A DNA stretch of 64,000 nucleotides from Thiosocius sp963753845 (GTDB lineage: Bacteria > Pseudomonadota > Gammaproteobacteria > Chromatiales > Chromatiaceae): the NCBI GenBank assembly GCA_963753845.1, contig CAVWEI010000026.1, forward strand, positions 62,001-126,000, in the 5' to 3' direction. Below the pieces are notes generated by a model that was not told where the DNA came from, did not search any database, and worked only from the letters and a program-made list of their open reading frames with translations. The position numbers and the translations under genes are program-made. Position 1 is the stretch's first letter. Each line of letters opens with the position of its first letter. Of this stretch, positions 34,718 to 42,846 are shown one piece after another.

Positions 34718-35746
34718 CTACTTGAAGATGGTATCGATCGAGAAACCTTCCTGCTCGAGGATCCCACGCAGACGCTTGAGGGCATCCATCTGGATCTGTC
34801 TGACCCGCTCACGTGTAACGCCCAGCTCATTCGCGACCTGCTCGAGCGTCGAATTCTCGTAGCCGTGCAGACCGAAGCGGCGCTCGACCACCTCGCGCTG
34901 CTTGTCGTTCAGTTTTGAAAGCCAGTCATCGAGATGACCTGAGATATCGTCGGCCTGGATATGCTCGGTCGGATCCATCGCATTTTCGTCTGCAATGGTA
35001 TCGAGCAGCGGTTTGTCTGCATCCTTGCCGTAGGGCGTATCGACCGAGGTCACACGCTCGTTCAGCCCCAGCATACGCTTGACCTCGCCGATTGGACGAT
35101 CCAGAAGTTCGGCGATCTCTTCGGCCGTCGGCTCGTGATCGAGCTTCTGGGTAAGCTGGCGCGCGGCGCGCAGGTACACGTTGATCTCTTTCACCACGTG
35201 TATCGGCAGACGGATGGTGCGGGTCTGATTCATGATTGCGCGCTCTATGGTCTGGCGAATCCACCAGGTCGCATAGGTCGAGAAGCGGAAACCGCGTTCA
35301 GGATCGAACTTTTCGACGGCACGGATCAGACCGAGATTGCCTTCCTCGATCAGGTCCAGCAGTGCCAGGCCGCGGTTCATGTAACGGCGCGCGATCTTCA
35401 CAACCAGGCGCAGGTTGCACTCGATCATGCGCCGTCTTGCTGCCGAATCACCCTTTTGCGCCAGGCGCGCGTAATAGACCTCTTCCTCGGCCGTCAGGAG
35501 TTTTGAAAAACCGATTTCGTTGAGATAAAGGCGTGTGGCATCCAGTTGACTGTCGGGGATGCTGCCGGCCGCATACCTCTTGTCACCGTCTGAGGGCTTC
35601 TTCGGCTCTGGCGCAATCTTGGCCTCGACAGAGTCTGCGTCCACCGCATCAACTTCGTTATCGTCTTCATCATCGACGTCGAGATCATCATCGACCACGG
35701 CCTCGTCCACCACATCTGCTTCAACGTCGTCGCGCTTTGCGGGCAT
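34718..35746 (-). CDS. rpoS: RNA polymerase sigma factor RpoS
   Basis: Stationary-phase and general stress sigma factor, 342 aa. Region 1.2 begins near DATRLYLNEIGFSKLLTAEE, region 2 has LLDLIEEGNLGLIRAVEKFD and GFRFSTYATWWIRQTIERA, and region 4 ends in the helix-turn-helix TLEQVANELGVTRERVRQIQ. The first 55 residues form an unusually long Asp-rich segment (DDDLDVDDEDDNEVDAVDAD). It directly follows nlpD, as in most Gammaproteobacteria, where the main rpoS promoter is inside nlpD. Confidence 0.97.
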   Translation of the reverse strand: MPAKRDDVEADVVDEAVVDDDLDVDDEDDNEVDAVDADSVEAKIAPEPKKPSDGDKRYAAGSIPDSQLDATRLYLNEIGFSKLLTAEEEVYYARLAQKGDSAARRRMIECNLRLVVKIARRYMNRGLALLDLIEEGNLGLIRAVEKFDPERGFRFSTYATWWIRQTIERAIMNQTRTIRLPIHVVKEINVYLRAARQLTQKLDHEPTAEEIAELLDRPIGEVKRMLGLNERVTSVDTPYGKDADKPLLDTIADENAMDPTEHIQADDISGHLDDWLSKLNDKQREVVERRFGLHGYENSTLEQVANELGVTRERVRQIQMDALKRLRGILEQEGFSIDTIFK

Positions 35747-35801
35747 GCCCCCTCCATCAGTCTATGACTGCGTCCGGTAAGCGCACGGCAGACCCGCGAT
35801 A

Positions 35802-36659
35802 TCAACGACGCGGCAGGAGCCGCAGGGGATCGACAGGTTTACCGTTACGTCTTATTTCGAAATGCAGCATAGGGTCGCCACTGTTGGCCGTACCCATCTC
35901 TGCAATCTTCTTTCCTTTGGTGACCTGGTCGCCTTCTTTGACCAGAATCTTTCTGTTGTGCCCGTAAGCACTCAGATAGTTATCATTATGTTTGATGATG
36001 ATAAGCCGGCCGTAGCCGATCAGTCCACTACCGCTGTAGACGACTTTCCCGCTCTCCGTCGCCACCACCGGCTCACCGCTGCGGCCTGCGATCTTTATGC
36101 CCTTTTGCAACGGATCGTCGGCTTTGAAACTCGAGACGACCCGGCCCTTTGCAGGCCAGCGCCAACTGAGCCGTTTCGGTGCAGAAGGCTGGGCTTTCGA
36201 ACTCACGGTCGGCTTGGGCTTTTGTGCAGTTGCCAATGGTTTGGGAGCCGGTCTGGGTACTGGCTTGTACCTCGGCGCCGGCTGCGATGCCGGTCTGGGT
36301 GGTTGCCTGGTCGAAGCGGGCGGCACCAGACGCAGGGTCTGACCCGCGTAGATCCGATAAGCCGGCGACCGAATGCCGTTCCAGGCCGCAATCGATCGGT
36401 AGTCGATGCCCTTCTGCCAGGCGATACCATACAGCGTATCACCCGCCCGCACCCGGTACTCGTCGCCACGTATGGTATTGCGCGACGGCGATCTGGATGG
36501 GGTGGCCGCGTGGCCACGCGTCTCGACCGGTGCCCGCCAACTCGAGCTGCAGCCCGCGAGGCCAAAAGCAATCATGAAGAGCCCACACAGCAGCATCGAC
36601 TGCCCGCGCCGGAGAGACCTGTATCTGCGTAATGAGATCCGGAAGGTATCCTGCTTCAA
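35802..36659 (-). CDS. nlpD: Murein hydrolase activator NlpD
   Basis: 285 aa lipoprotein (lipobox FGLAGC, Cys 37). A LysM domain (YRVRAGDTLYGIAWQKGIDY) binds peptidoglycan, a Pro/Ala-rich linker follows, and the C-terminus is a LytM fold (GEPVVATESGKVVYSGSGLI, YLSAYGHNRKILVKEGDQV). The usual zinc ligands are incomplete, as expected for an activator of AmiC rather than an enzyme. It lies upstream of rpoS and downstream of yqaA. Confidence 0.93.
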   Translation of the reverse strand: MKQDTFRISLRRYRSLRRGQSMLLCGLFMIAFGLAGCSSSWRAPVETRGHAATPSRSPSRNTIRGDEYRVRAGDTLYGIAWQKGIDYRSIAAWNGIRSPAYRIYAGQTLRLVPPASTRQPPRPASQPAPRYKPVPRPAPKPLATAQKPKPTVSSKAQPSAPKRLSWRWPAKGRVVSSFKADDPLQKGIKIAGRSGEPVVATESGKVVYSGSGLIGYGRLIIIKHNDNYLSAYGHNRKILVKEGDQVTKGKKIAEMGTANSGDPMLHFEIRRNGKPVDPLRLLPRR

Positions 36660-36686
36660 GACTTACACTTCTGCACCGCGCCCAAA

Positions 36687-37265
36687 TCAGAACTTGTAGA
36701 CGAAAACTATGATCACGCCTGCTGCGACAGTCAACCAGCCGAGCAGATCCACCCAGCGGTGCAGCTTTTGCTCCATCGCCTCACCCCCCCAGGCCATCAG
36801 CAGTGCGACCAGGTAGAAGCGCGCGCCACGTCCGATGAATGAGGCAAGCACGAATGGCAGGAAGGCCATGCTGACCACACCGGCTGTAATGGTGAAGACC
36901 TTGTAGGGTATCGGTGAGAAGCCGGCCGCGAAGATCGCCAGGAAGCCCCATTCATCAAACCACTGCTGAGCACGTTCGAAGGCAGCAGCATAGTGGCCAC
37001 CCTGCAGCCAGGGTGCAACCAGATCGAATGCAAACATCCCGATCAGGTAACCGAACATCCCCCCCAGGACCGAGGTGACCGTCGCGAGGGTGGCGAACCA
37101 GATTGCACGACGCGGCTGCGCCAGGCTCATCGGCGCCAGCATCACGTCCGGCGGTATGGGGAAAAACGATGATTCGGCAAAACTCAGGCCACCCAGGTAC
37201 CAGGGCGCCCGCGGGTGACGCGCCCAGCGCATCGCCTTGGTGTACAAAGACGAAAAAATCTTCAC
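36687..37265 (-). CDS. yqaA: YqaA, VTT/DedA-like inner membrane protein
   Basis: 192 aa, GTG start directly after the pcm stop (TAAGTG). Several membrane segments and the SNARE-associated/VTT-type motif WYLGGLSFAESSFFPIPPDV, plus FAAGFSPIPYKVFTITAGVV. Function unknown in general, related to DedA lipid scramblases/transporters. The pcm-yqaA-nlpD order is standard. Confidence 0.9.
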   Translation of the reverse strand: MKIFSSLYTKAMRWARHPRAPWYLGGLSFAESSFFPIPPDVMLAPMSLAQPRRAIWFATLATVTSVLGGMFGYLIGMFAFDLVAPWLQGGHYAAAFERAQQWFDEWGFLAIFAAGFSPIPYKVFTITAGVVSMAFLPFVLASFIGRGARFYLVALLMAWGGEAMEQKLHRWVDLLGWLTVAAGVIIVFVYKF

Positions 37266-37925
37266 TTAGCTGATCCCACCGAGTAAGGGAACGAAACTGA
37301 CCCGCTCCAGCATTTCGTGCTCGTAACCCTCGACCGTCCGGGTCACGCGCACCAGTACCTGTTCGTCCCGCCCCCCGATCGGCAGCACCATCCGCCCCCC
37401 GGAACGCAACTGCTCGACCAGGGTCAAAGGGATGCCCTCGGGCGCCGCCGTGACGATAATGCCGTCGAACGGGGCATACTCGGGCAGGCCCATGCCACCA
37501 TCGGTGTGCTTGGTGATCACATTGCGGATTTTGAGGGCCTGGAAGCGGCGGCGCGCCTGCTCCAGCAGGATCTGGATCCGCTCGGTGGTATAGACCCGGC
37601 GCACCAAAGGCGCCAGCACCGCGGTCTGGTAGCCCGACCCGGTCCCGACCTCGAGCACGTTTTCCAGCGGCCCGCCCTCGAGCAGGACCTCCGTCATGCG
37701 CGCCACGATATAGGGCTGCGAAATCGTCTGGCCCTTGCCGATCGGCAGCGCCGTGTCCTCGTAGGCGCGACTGGCGAGCGCCTCGTCCACGAACATGTGG
37801 CGCGGAGTGTTGCGAATTCGGTCGAGTACCCGCTGATCGCGGATGCCTTCATCGCGCAGACGCTGTACAAGGCGCTCCCGCGTGCGTGGCGAGGTCATAC
37901 CGATACCGAGGTTGCCGGGCATCAC
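37266..37925 (-). CDS. pcm: Protein-L-isoaspartate O-methyltransferase
   Basis: Repairs isoaspartyl damage using SAM; 219 aa. N-terminal LVQRLRDEGIRDQRVLDRIR, the substrate loop LPIGKGQTISQPYIVARMTE, and motif I in NVLEVGTGSGYQTAVLAPLV are standard for Pcm. It overlaps the surE stop by 4 bp (ATGA) and abuts yqaA, the usual stationary-phase survival operon. Confidence 0.96.
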   Translation of the reverse strand: MMPGNLGIGMTSPRTRERLVQRLRDEGIRDQRVLDRIRNTPRHMFVDEALASRAYEDTALPIGKGQTISQPYIVARMTEVLLEGGPLENVLEVGTGSGYQTAVLAPLVRRVYTTERIQILLEQARRRFQALKIRNVITKHTDGGMGLPEYAPFDGIIVTAAPEGIPLTLVEQLRSGGRMVLPIGGRDEQVLVRVTRTVEGYEHEMLERVSFVPLLGGIS

Positions 37926-38671
37926 CGCTTCTGCTCCAGCCAGGACGCCAGATCGGGCAGCGCCTGATGGCGCGTGAGGTCGACCTGGATCGGCGTGATC
38001 GAAACGAAGCCATTGCGCACCGCATGAAAATCCGTACCCGGCCCGGCATCCTGCTCGGCACCGGCCGGCCCGACCCAGTAGATCGGCCGTCCGCGCGGGT
38101 CTTCCGCCTTGATCACAGGTTCCGCCTTGTGGCGATGCCCAAGCCGGGTCGCGACCATACCCTGAATCTCTTCAAAAGGCAGGTCTGGGACGTTGACATT
38201 GAGTATGGAGTCCGATGCGATCGGGTGCGCGCACAGGCGCTGAACCAGCTCCGCAGCCACCCGGGCCGCAGCGTCGAAGAAACGCGGGGTATGCGAGGCG
38301 ATGGATACGGCGATCGCAGGATAGCCCAGAAAACGCCCCTCGGTGGCGGCGGCCACGGTGCCGGAATAGATGACATCGTCACCCATATTGGCACCGGCAT
38401 TGATCCCGGACACGACCATGTCCGGTTCCGTTTCGAGCAGACCGGTGATCGCCAGATGGACGCAGTCCGTCGGCGTACCCTCTACCCGGATGAAACCATT
38501 TTCGAGCTGACGCGCACGGATCGGCTGCTCGAGCGTCAGGGAATTGCTGGCACCGCTGCGGTCCCGGTCCGGCGCCACCACAACAGTATCGGCGATTGCC
38601 GCGATCGCATCGTAAAGCGCCTTTAGGCCTGGGGCCTGGTAACCATCGTCATTGCTCAGGAGAATTCGCAT
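37922..38671 (-). CDS. surE: 5'/3'-nucleotidase SurE
   Basis: 249 aa. The metal-binding start MRILLSNDDGYQAPGLKALY has Asp 8 and Asp 9; VVAPDRDRSGASNSLTLEQP and VSGINAGANMGDDVIYSGTV complete the active site. It removes phosphate from nucleoside monophosphates and exopolyphosphate. First gene of surE-pcm-yqaA-nlpD-rpoS; divergent from the Smr-domain gene. Confidence 0.96.
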   Translation of the reverse strand: MRILLSNDDGYQAPGLKALYDAIAAIADTVVVAPDRDRSGASNSLTLEQPIRARQLENGFIRVEGTPTDCVHLAITGLLETEPDMVVSGINAGANMGDDVIYSGTVAAATEGRFLGYPAIAVSIASHTPRFFDAAARVAAELVQRLCAHPIASDSILNVNVPDLPFEEIQGMVATRLGHRHKAEPVIKAEDPRGRPIYWVGPAGAEQDAGPGTDFHAVRNGFVSITPIQVDLTRHQALPDLASWLEQKR

Positions 38672-38790
38672 GCCGTCCCGGATTCCGACCGACCGTCACA
38701 GCGGGGTCGGCTAAGAAGGCGCAAATGATACTGCAAACCGTACATTGCCTCACCTTGATCTGCGCCGGGGAACCCGTTTCAATCACAGTC

Positions 38791-39330
38791 ATGGAAAAAT
38801 CCCACGATGACCATCAAGACGAGGACGAGGCGGCGTTTCGCGAGGCGATGGAGGGTGTCAAGCCGATCGAGGACCTGCGCACCGATCCATACCGCAGAAA
38901 ACGACGCCCGGTGCCTATCGACCTGCCGGTGGGTGACGAAAGCGATGATGACTTTGCCGACCTGGCGATCGAGACTCCCGACTTTCTCGAATTTCGCCGG
39001 CCCGGGATTCAAAACCGGCTCTTCCACGATCTTCGGCGCGGCGTGATCGAGACCGAGGGCTCAATCGATCTCCACGGCCTGCGGGTACGCGAAGCCAAGC
39101 CGGCACTGGCCAGGTTCCTGAACCACAGTCTCACCACCGGACGCCGCTGTGTGCGCATCATCCACGGCAAAGGCCGGGGGTCGGGCCAGCAACCGGTACT
39201 CAAGCAGAAGACCAACCAGTGGCTGCGCCAAAAAGAGGAAGTGCTCGCATTCGTGACCGCACCGCACTGGGATGGCGGCACCGGCGCCGTGTACGTGCTG
39301 CTGTCCGGCAAGTTCCGCCGTTTCGGCTAA
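38791..39330 (+). CDS. Smr-domain protein
   Basis: 179 aa from ATG 38791 (MEKSHDDHQDEDEAAFREAM). The charged N-terminal half contains LRTDPYRRKRRPVP, and the C-terminal Smr domain has SIDLHGLRVREAKPALARFL and RIIHGKGRGSGQQPVLKQKT, the LDxH-like and HGxG signatures of Smr nucleases (SmrA/SmrB types). SmrB rescues stalled ribosomes by mRNA cleavage in E. coli; the short length here is closer to SmrA/YdaL. It overlaps truD at the 3' ends by 4 bp (convergent). Confidence 0.88.
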   Translation: MEKSHDDHQDEDEAAFREAMEGVKPIEDLRTDPYRRKRRPVPIDLPVGDESDDDFADLAIETPDFLEFRRPGIQNRLFHDLRRGVIETEGSIDLHGLRVREAKPALARFLNHSLTTGRRCVRIIHGKGRGSGQQPVLKQKTNQWLRQKEEVLAFVTAPHWDGGTGAVYVLLSGKFRRFG

Positions 39331-40379
39331 TCGGTCTCGCGTACGATCTCACGCAGGACGGCGGTCGCATAGGCCCCCGCCACCAGGCTGAAACCCAGTT
39401 CCAGCGAATCGCCTTCCCAGGTCCAGCGCATGTCGGTCACACCAAGGCGCAGGGCGCGCCGATCGGCATCCAGCCCGAAGCGTGCGAGGCCGTCCATCCA
39501 TTCGCCCCAGGCGGCAAGCGTTTGATCTTCGATGAGGCGCGCGTTGGTTGCAGCCTGCAGGGCACGGCTCGGTCGTCCGCAAAGGGGGCCAGTCGGGTGG
39601 ATATCGAGTTCGGCCAACCTCGGTCCGATAGTGGCGTCCTCAGGGTCATACATGAACTGGCGTTGTGGACCGGACAGGACCATGACATCTCCGTCGATTG
39701 CCTGATCCCAGCAGTTCCCGGCGACACGCGCCTGCAGTACTTGGTTGAACAGGTGAGACCTGGCCGCAGATAGCAGCAGGCTGCGCTGCTCGCGATTCGG
39801 CCTGCGCCCACGCCCGGCAAACAACTCGTCGACGCGCGCCAGGTTTTGTCCTTCATGGCCGAAGCGCTGGCTCCCGAAGTAATTCGGCACCCCGGCTGCC
39901 AGGATGCGCTGCAGGCACGCCTCGGCCAGGTCACGGTCCCCCTGAATCGCGGCCACCCGAATCAGAAAGCGGTTGCCGCGCAGCGATCCCCGCCGGATCT
40001 TGCGGTGATGACGCTGCGCACTGAGGATCTGCAGGGAGTCATCTTCGAGCGACGACCAGTCCGGCGCCTCGCGCCCGGGCAACTGCACCGTGAAGTGCTG
40101 GGTCGTCACCGCATGGCGATCCTTCAGACCCGCGTAACCGACCGCCACCTGTGGCACGCCCGCCAGCTTGGCAATGGCACGCGCAACCTCCTGGGTATTG
40201 CGTCCACGCTTGCGCACCGTCAGGAACAGGTGCTCGCCGTCACCCGAGGCCTGGTATCCCAGTTCCTCCTCGACCACGAAGTCCTCCGGCGAGCCGCGCA
40301 GACATCCGCGCACCACCGGGCCACCGTGCGCACAAGGCAGGGGAATCGTGGGGTCACCCACCGGCAGGGGCAGGGACAT
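39327..40379 (-). CDS. truD: tRNA pseudouridine(13) synthase TruD
   Basis: 350 aa. Catalytic Asp in VAVGYAGLKDRHAVTTQHFT, then NRFLIRVAAI, the conserved GVPNYFGSQRFGHEGQNLAR and a TRUD insertion domain. Its start overlaps the ispF stop by one base (TGATG). Convergent with the Smr-domain gene. Confidence 0.96.
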   Translation of the reverse strand: MSLPLPVGDPTIPLPCAHGGPVVRGCLRGSPEDFVVEEELGYQASGDGEHLFLTVRKRGRNTQEVARAIAKLAGVPQVAVGYAGLKDRHAVTTQHFTVQLPGREAPDWSSLEDDSLQILSAQRHHRKIRRGSLRGNRFLIRVAAIQGDRDLAEACLQRILAAGVPNYFGSQRFGHEGQNLARVDELFAGRGRRPNREQRSLLLSAARSHLFNQVLQARVAGNCWDQAIDGDVMVLSGPQRQFMYDPEDATIGPRLAELDIHPTGPLCGRPSRALQAATNARLIEDQTLAAWGEWMDGLARFGLDADRRALRLGVTDMRWTWEGDSLELGFSLVAGAYATAVLREIVRETD

Positions 40380-40852
40380 CAGAGTGCCACCAGCAGAGCC
40401 ACGGCGTGCGCCGCGATACCCTCGCCTCTTCCGGTATATCCCATCTTCTCGGTGGTGGTTGCCTTGACATTGACACGATCGACCGCGACACCCATGTCCT
40501 CCGCCAGGCGGGAGCGCATCAGCTGGATATGCGGGCCCATGCGTGGGGCCTGCGCGATGACGGTGCTATCGAGGTTGGAGACCCGCAGGCCGCGTTCCGC
40601 CAGCGCATCCCTCACCCGACGCAGCAGGACGCGACTGTCGATTCCCCGGTACCGATCATCCGAATCCGGAAAATGGAGTCCGATGTCCCCCAGCCCGGCC
40701 GCGCCGAGCAGGGCATCACATACCGCGTGCACCAGCACATCGCCGTCCGAGTGCGCCTCCAGGCCCTTGTCGTGGTCTATCCGCACACCACCTATGGTGA
40801 CGTGACCGCCCTCGCAGAATCGATGGGCATCAAATCCGTGGCCTATACGCAT
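40379..40852 (-). CDS. ispF: 2-C-methyl-D-erythritol 2,4-cyclodiphosphate synthase
   Basis: MEP pathway for isoprenoids; 157 aa from ATG 40852. MRIGHGFDAHRFCEGGHVTI has the zinc ligands Asp 8 and His 10, and LEAHSDGDVLVHAVCDALLG gives the third. The 17 upstream codons to 40903 are not conserved. In most relatives ispD lies directly upstream; here a tatD-like gene and a REP unit separate them. Confidence 0.96.
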   Translation of the reverse strand: MRIGHGFDAHRFCEGGHVTIGGVRIDHDKGLEAHSDGDVLVHAVCDALLGAAGLGDIGLHFPDSDDRYRGIDSRVLLRRVRDALAERGLRVSNLDSTVIAQAPRMGPHIQLMRSRLAEDMGVAVDRVNVKATTTEKMGYTGRGEGIAAHAVALLVAL

Positions 40853-40940
40853 GCTTTCACTGGTTGCTCGCAAATGGGGGCGGGATGATAACACCGCGAT
40901 CAAACTGAACCGCAGGCCGCAGGAGCGCTAATATATCGGC

Positions 40941-41703
40941 ATGCACCTGTTCGACACCCACTGTCATATCGATGTCGCCGAGTTCGATCCGGATCGGGCC
41001 GAGGTCTTGCGCGATGCGCGTCTCGCCGGCGTCACCGATATCCTGGTCCCGGCCGTAAAGCGCGCGACCTGGCCGGCACTCATTGAACTGTGTGCCGCTG
41101 ACCCCCACCTGCATCCGGCACTGGGGATGCACCCGGTCTATCTGAAAAACCATCGGGCGCAGGATACCCAGGCACTCGCCGATGAAGTGGCCAGCTGCAG
41201 GCCGGTCGCGATCGGCGAGATCGGGCTGGATTGGCAGCTGAAGGATCTCGACAGGGCGCAACAGCAACAGCTGCTCGAGTCCCAACTGGAGATCGCCCAG
41301 GCTTACCGCCTGCCGGTGGTGCTGCACGTCCGCAAGGCGCACGATGCCATGCTGAACACACTTCGGCGCTTTCAACTCGCCGGCGGCTTTTGTCACGCGT
41401 TCAACGGCAGCCTGCAGCAGGCCAACCGCTATCTCGATATGGGTTTCCGACTGGGTTTCGGCGGCATGCTGACCTACGAACGCTCGAACCACCTACGCGG
41501 CCTGGCCGCAGATCTGCCGCTCGAGGCCATGGTGCTCGAGACGGATGCACCGGATATGACGGTGGCCTCGCACCAGTATCATCGCAACAGCCCGGCTGTA
41601 TCTGCCCGAGGTGCTGACGACGCTGGCAAATATACGCCGGATGCCCGAGGAAACCCTGGCCACCCAGACCACGGCCAACGCACGCGCGGTGCTCGGGTTG
41701 TAA
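40941..41703 (+). pseudogene. TatD-family metal-dependent hydrolase with a frameshift
   Basis: The frame from 40941 reads MHLFDTHCHIDVAEFDPDRA with HxH at 7-9, IGEIGLDWQL and VLETDAPDMTVASHQYHRNS as far as 41594, then continues with out-of-frame residues to 41720. The expected ending (YLPEVLTTLANIRRMPEETL, then ATQTTANARAVLGL and TAA at 41703) is read in the next frame from 41599. So one base is in excess within CCGGCTGTAT (41592-41601). The full product, about 253 aa, would be a TatD/YjjV-type 3'-5' exonuclease or deoxyribonuclease. It could be a sequence error, since everything else is intact. Confidence 0.85.
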
Positions 41704-41754
41704 TGGGGCTTGGGTGGTGACTGCCAACCTCTTAGACCGCGGCGGGTGAAAAGT

Positions 41755-41802
41755 GTAGGCCGGGCTGAGCCCGGCGTTGCCGGCAGGCGCAGCCTGCCCT
41801 AC
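41755..41802. repeat. REP/BIME-like palindromic unit, copy 2
   Basis: GTAGG...CCTAC arms enclosing GGGCTGAGCCC and GGCAGGC-GCA-GCCTGCC; related to the unit at 13575-13630. It lies between the ends of the tatD-like gene and ispD, which converge. Confidence 0.7.
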
Positions 41803-41831
41803 GAATGGCGCCTTTCTCTGCCGATGATGTC

Positions 41832-42533
41832 TCAGTTGGCCTGTTGCGCCAGGTAATACGCGGCCAGGAACAGATCCTCCGGGCGCGTGATCTTGAGGTT
41901 GTCCGCATGACCCTCGACCATTAGCGGCCTGAAGCCGGCCCACTCGATCGCACTGGCCTCGTCGGTGACCGGGATACCTGCTTCCAACGCGCCTTTCAAG
42001 GCGTCCCTGAGCACACCATAGCGGAACATCTGTGGTGTGAAGGCATGCCAAAGATGGCTACGTTCGACCGTCTCGAGCACAAGGGCCTTGGTGTCCGTCC
42101 GTTTCATGGTGTCACGCACGGGCATGCCCAGCAGACCACCAACCTCGTTTGTGCCGGCTGCATCGATCAGCCGGTCGATATCGGAACGCCGCACACAGGG
42201 GCGTGCAGCATCGTGCACCAGCACCCAGTCTTCGTGGTGCGCTCGGCGGCCGAGCATTTCGAGTGCATTGAATACCGAATGGCAGCGCTCGACCCCGCCA
42301 CATACCCGGACCAGCTCCGGGTGTCCTGCAAACTCTGTTTCTTCCCACCAGCCGTCATCTTCGCCCAGCGCGAGAAAAAGACCATCGACCGCGGGGTGCA
42401 GCAAGATGCGCTCGATCGTGTGATCGATGACCTTGCGGCCGCGAAGTTCGAGGTATTGTTTGGGCGTCGGACCACCCATGCGTCTGCCAACACCGGCAGC
42501 CGGCACGACTGCCCAGAATGACGGATCAGTCAT
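41832..42533 (-). CDS. ispD: 2-C-methyl-D-erythritol 4-phosphate cytidylyltransferase
   Basis: MEP pathway; 233 aa from the ATG at 42533 (MTDPSFWAVVPAAGVGRRMG). CTP-binding loop AAGVGRRMGGPTPKQYLELR, then VLVHDAARPCVRRSDIDRLI. Overlaps the end of ftsB by 8 bp. Confidence 0.95.
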   Translation of the reverse strand: MTDPSFWAVVPAAGVGRRMGGPTPKQYLELRGRKVIDHTIERILLHPAVDGLFLALGEDDGWWEETEFAGHPELVRVCGGVERCHSVFNALEMLGRRAHHEDWVLVHDAARPCVRRSDIDRLIDAAGTNEVGGLLGMPVRDTMKRTDTKALVLETVERSHLWHAFTPQMFRYGVLRDALKGALEAGIPVTDEASAIEWAGFRPLMVEGHADNLKITRPEDLFLAAYYLAQQAN

Positions 42534-42828
42534 TGCTTGCGCCCGCCGGCGGCAACAGCTGGAAGTAGGTCTCACCCTGGCGGATCAGGCCCAGTTCGCT
42601 GCGCGCCCTCGCCTCGATCGCGGCCAACCCTTCCTTTAGATCGTCGACTTCCGCCTGCAGTGTGGCGTTGCGCTCGTGCAGGTCTTTCAGCTCCGCCCGC
42701 TGGTCGGCCAGTTGCTGCCGCAGGGTAGCCACCTCTGCCAGGCTGCCCTCGCCGACCCACAATCGAAACTGCAGCCCGACAAGGATCAGCACAAGCACGC
42801 CGACCGCCAACTGCAGTTTCCAGTTCAC
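42526..42828 (-). CDS. ftsB: Cell division protein FtsB
   Basis: 100 aa. One N-terminal membrane segment (LAVGVLVLILVGLQFRLWVG) followed by a coiled coil (VATLRQQLADQRAELKDLHE) in the periplasm. Forms the FtsQLB complex that activates septal synthesis. Placed between eno and ispD as in most Gammaproteobacteria. Confidence 0.93.
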   Translation of the reverse strand: MNWKLQLAVGVLVLILVGLQFRLWVGEGSLAEVATLRQQLADQRAELKDLHERNATLQAEVDDLKEGLAAIEARARSELGLIRQGETYFQLLPPAGASND

Positions 42829-42846
42829 GGCCGCCTCAGTGCCTGC

